Below the pieces are notes generated by a model. It was not told the DNA's origin. It did no database searches and saw only the letters and a list, made by a program, of their open reading frames with translations. 42,765 nucleotides of DNA. Source: Candidatus Hydrogenedentota bacterium (GTDB taxonomy: Bacteria; Hydrogenedentota; Hydrogenedentia; Hydrogenedentales; JAEUWI01). Each line of letters begins with the position of its first letter. Position 1 is the first letter of the stretch. The stretch spans positions 1 to 42,765 of the forward strand of contig JACPGE010000013.1 of the NCBI GenBank assembly GCA_016182605.1. The letters are read 5' to 3'. A program made the position numbers and the translations under genes. This document shows, piece by piece, positions 41,019-42,765 of the stretch.

Positions 41019-42765
41019 ATGAAACCGAACTGCCACGTTCCGGATCGGCCCTGGCGGGTGCGGCGCACCGCGCTGGCGTGCGCGCTGTGGTGCGGCATGC
41101 TCTCCGGGAACGCTTTCGCGGCCACGTTCGTAGTAGACGTCAGAGATGTCGATCTGGGCGACACCCAGCCCGGGGATGGTGTGGCCCTTACCAGCGAAGG
41201 AACAACCACCCTTCGGGCCGCGATTGAGGAGGCAAACGCCCTGCCGGGCGCCGATGAGATCCAGATGAACTCCTTTTTTCAGCGGGATTACAATTTCGAG
41301 GTACCGGTATATGCTGGATTGACCGTCTCGGACCATCTGGTAATGCGTACGTATTATTATCCGGAAACCGAAAAATATGAGATGGCCCATGTGGACTTGT
41401 TCTCCGAATTAGTTGGCGATGGTCCGTTCTTGCGAATCGAACCCGGCATTGCATGTGATTTCACGGGCTTCATTTTTGTTTCGGGTGACCTTGCGCGCGC
41501 TGGTACGGTATACGTGGGAGAAAATGCCCAATTGCGCATGAACTACGGTGGAGTGAGTGGGGAGGCGTTGGGCAATGGCGGCGGCATTTATAACGACAGG
41601 GGGAGCGTGACGTGTACTAACAGTAGTCTGTTTGGCGATGCAGGAGGGGACGGCGGGGTCATTTACAATTACCACGGCACCGTCGTGCTCAACCAAGTGA
41701 GGAGTGCCGGCATATGCGGAGGCCGGGGGGGGGTAATCTTTAACGAAGCTGGAGTGGTAGAGATTCGCGGCAAGCAGGGCAGTGGATTTACACAAAATTC
41801 GGCGGGAGTTTCTGGGGGCGTCATATACAACAATCAGGGGAATATAACGGTTACTGGCGTACAAGCAACACAATGTGCCAGCGTGAAGGGCGCGTTTGTG
41901 TACAACGTTGGCGGAACAATTACCGTCGATTCGTGCATCGTGAATAAGAATGATTCGGCAGAAGGTGGGGGTGCCATTTTTGTAGAGAGTGGCACGGTGC
42001 GTTTGGTCAACTCGAGCATTTGGCGCAACACGTCGGGTAGCGAGGGCGGCGCGATACGGGTCGAGGGCGGAGAAGTCGTCCTACTCAACTGTACTATTGT
42101 CAATAATCAATCTGGCGCAGAACCGGTAAAGCTAACGACAGGGGGTGGAGGGGTTTACGTCACGGGTGATGGCATATTCAAAGCCGGTAATTCGTTGCTG
42201 GCGCTGAATACGGACCTCGCCAATGCCTCACCCGATATGTTGGGCGCGGTGACCAGTCTGGGTGGCAATCTAATTGGCGTTGGAGATGGCGCTACGGGCG
42301 CGTTTTTGGCCAGCGACTTGGTGGGCACTTTTGGTTCTCCCCAAGATGCTGGCATCGTTAACCAGGGAGTGATATACATTCCGATCGAGAATGGCCCTTC
42401 CTTCGACGGGGGACTGGTGAGCCTCGTGCAGAATCCCCCCTTTGGCGATGCGATCCAATTCGATGGCCGTGGCGAAGGCTTTAACCGCGTCCGCAACGGC
42501 GCGGTGGATATTGGCGCGATCGAATTGCAGCTTGGAAGTGGTGAAGGTGAAGGCGAAGGCGAAGGCGAAGGCGAAGGCGAAGGCGAAGGCGAAGGTGAAG
42601 GAGAAGGAGAAGGTGAAGGTGAAGGAGAAGGAGAAGGTGAAGGTGAAGGTGAAGGTGAAGGTGAAGGTGAAGGAGAAGGCGAAGGCGAAGGCGAAGGCGA
42701 AGGCGAAGGCGAAGGCGAAGGCGAAGGCGAAGGCGAAGGCGAAGGCGAAGGCGAAGGCGAAGGTG
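41019..42765 (+). CDS. Secreted CSLREA / beta-helix / choice-of-anchor-Q protein with GE tract (truncated by window end)
   Basis: ATG 41019, with AGGAG 9 nt upstream, opens a frame that runs off the window, so at least 582 residues. An unusual n-region (PDRPWRVRR) precedes a hydrophobic core and AFA, where the signal peptide is probably cleaved. The mature start TFVVDVRDVDLGD with TTLRAAIEEANALPGADEI is a CSLREA-type motif. Repeated GGGIYN/GGVIYN/GGAIRV coils (about 180-370) indicate a right-handed parallel beta-helix as in polymorphic outer-membrane and adhesin proteins. NSLLALNTD, GGNLIG and NGAVDIGAIE form a choice-of-anchor Q region. At least 37 GE dipeptides follow. It probably works at the cell surface; enzymatic activity is not evident. 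It starts 22 bp after the giant protein, likely in one operon. Confidence 0.85.
   Translation, partial: MKPNCHVPDRPWRVRRTALACALWCGMLSGNAFAATFVVDVRDVDLGDTQPGDGVALTSEGTTTLRAAIEEANALPGADEIQMNSFFQRDYNFEVPVYAGLTVSDHLVMRTYYYPETEKYEMAHVDLFSELVGDGPFLRIEPGIACDFTGFIFVSGDLARAGTVYVGENAQLRMNYGGVSGEALGNGGGIYNDRGSVTCTNSSLFGDAGGDGGVIYNYHGTVVLNQVRSAGICGGRGGVIFNEAGVVEIRGKQGSGFTQNSAGVSGGVIYNNQGNITVTGVQATQCASVKGAFVYNVGGTITVDSCIVNKNDSAEGGGAIFVESGTVRLVNSSIWRNTSGSEGGAIRVEGGEVVLLNCTIVNNQSGAEPVKLTTGGGGVYVTGDGIFKAGNSLLALNTDLANASPDMLGAVTSLGGNLIGVGDGATGAFLASDLVGTFGSPQDAGIVNQGVIYIPIENGPSFDGGLVSLVQNPPFGDAIQFDGRGEGFNRVRNGAVDIGAIELQLGSGEGEGEGEGEGEGEGEGEGEGEGEGEGEGEGEGEGEGEGEGEGEGEGEGEGEGEGEGEGEGEGEGEGEGEGEGEG
42540..42765 (+). 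repeat. (GGNGAA)37+ hexanucleotide tandem repeat, continues past the window
   Basis: Seventy-five codons alternate Gly and Glu with no exception. Glu is always GAA. Gly third bases run in blocks: T2, C7, T, A2, T2, A2, T6, A, C14, T. Homogeneous C blocks and a repeated T-A-A-T pattern indicate growth by replication slippage. The encoded linker is acidic and flexible. The true length and the domain beyond cannot be seen. Confidence 0.97.

Noticed and set aside
42540-42765. CRISPR or VNTR-type non-coding array
   Set aside because: There are no spacers; the hexamer repeat is in frame with a long secreted protein and encodes Gly-Glu dipeptides.

Overview
This is a GC-rich bacterial chromosome fragment of about 42.8 kb with no rRNA, tRNA, phage or IS gene that I can see. 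Two late secreted proteins carry long Gly-Glu (GEGEGE) tracts. Together with a bacillithiol operon, large multi-domain secreted proteins and dispersed palindromic intergenic repeats, this suggests an uncultivated member of the Planctomycetes/Lentisphaerae/Hydrogenedentota neighbourhood, with Hydrogenedentota most likely. That placement is inference from memory of protein style, not a phylogenetic result.

Left part, about 1-15.8 kb, mostly plus strand. It holds a WbsX/GH99-like protein whose signal peptide has no normal start codon, and an HCF101-like Mrp iron-sulfur carrier (MIP18-Mrp-DUF971). A small zinc-ribbon protein lies on the minus strand. Next is a two-gene cassette of a 48-aa protein and an ADP-ribosyltransferase-like protein behind a near-consensus promoter, which looks like a toxin-antitoxin unit. 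Then come an RluA-type pseudouridine synthase with Glu at the catalytic Asp position, an Fe-S uracil-DNA glycosylase-like protein, a large hybrid histidine kinase, a copper P-type ATPase, an aldo/keto reductase, an HDOD protein and a NagA-like deacetylase.

Middle part, about 15.8-32.6 kb, minus strand. A hairpin-rich repeat cluster (15.9-16.3 kb) lies downstream of a tightly coupled operon: methyltransferase, bshC, bshB1, bshA. This is a full bacillithiol pathway with a methyltransferase that could make an N-methylated derivative. A second long minus-strand run follows: hpf, hprK, a GH57 glucanotransferase, ptsH (HPr), ptsI (EI), dxr, rseP, lysC, pyk. Most junctions are 1-13 bp overlaps or very short gaps, and hpf has a near-consensus promoter. 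The HPr/HprK/EI set, with no sugar permease in the window, suggests a regulatory phosphorelay tied to PEP, pyruvate kinase and polyglucan turnover.

Right part, about 32.6-42.8 kb, plus strand. A ribbon-helix-helix protein is divergent from hpf. A 1.2-kb gene-free stretch follows, full of palindromic repeats and ending in a promoter and structured leader. Three secreted proteins then follow in a row: a 383-aa protein of unknown function, a 1764-aa modular protein (bacterial beta-repeats, leucine-rich repeats, a GH26-like glycosidase region interrupted by a GE tract), and a CSLREA/beta-helix/choice-of-anchor-Q protein. The last runs off the window end inside a (GGNGAA)n repeat.
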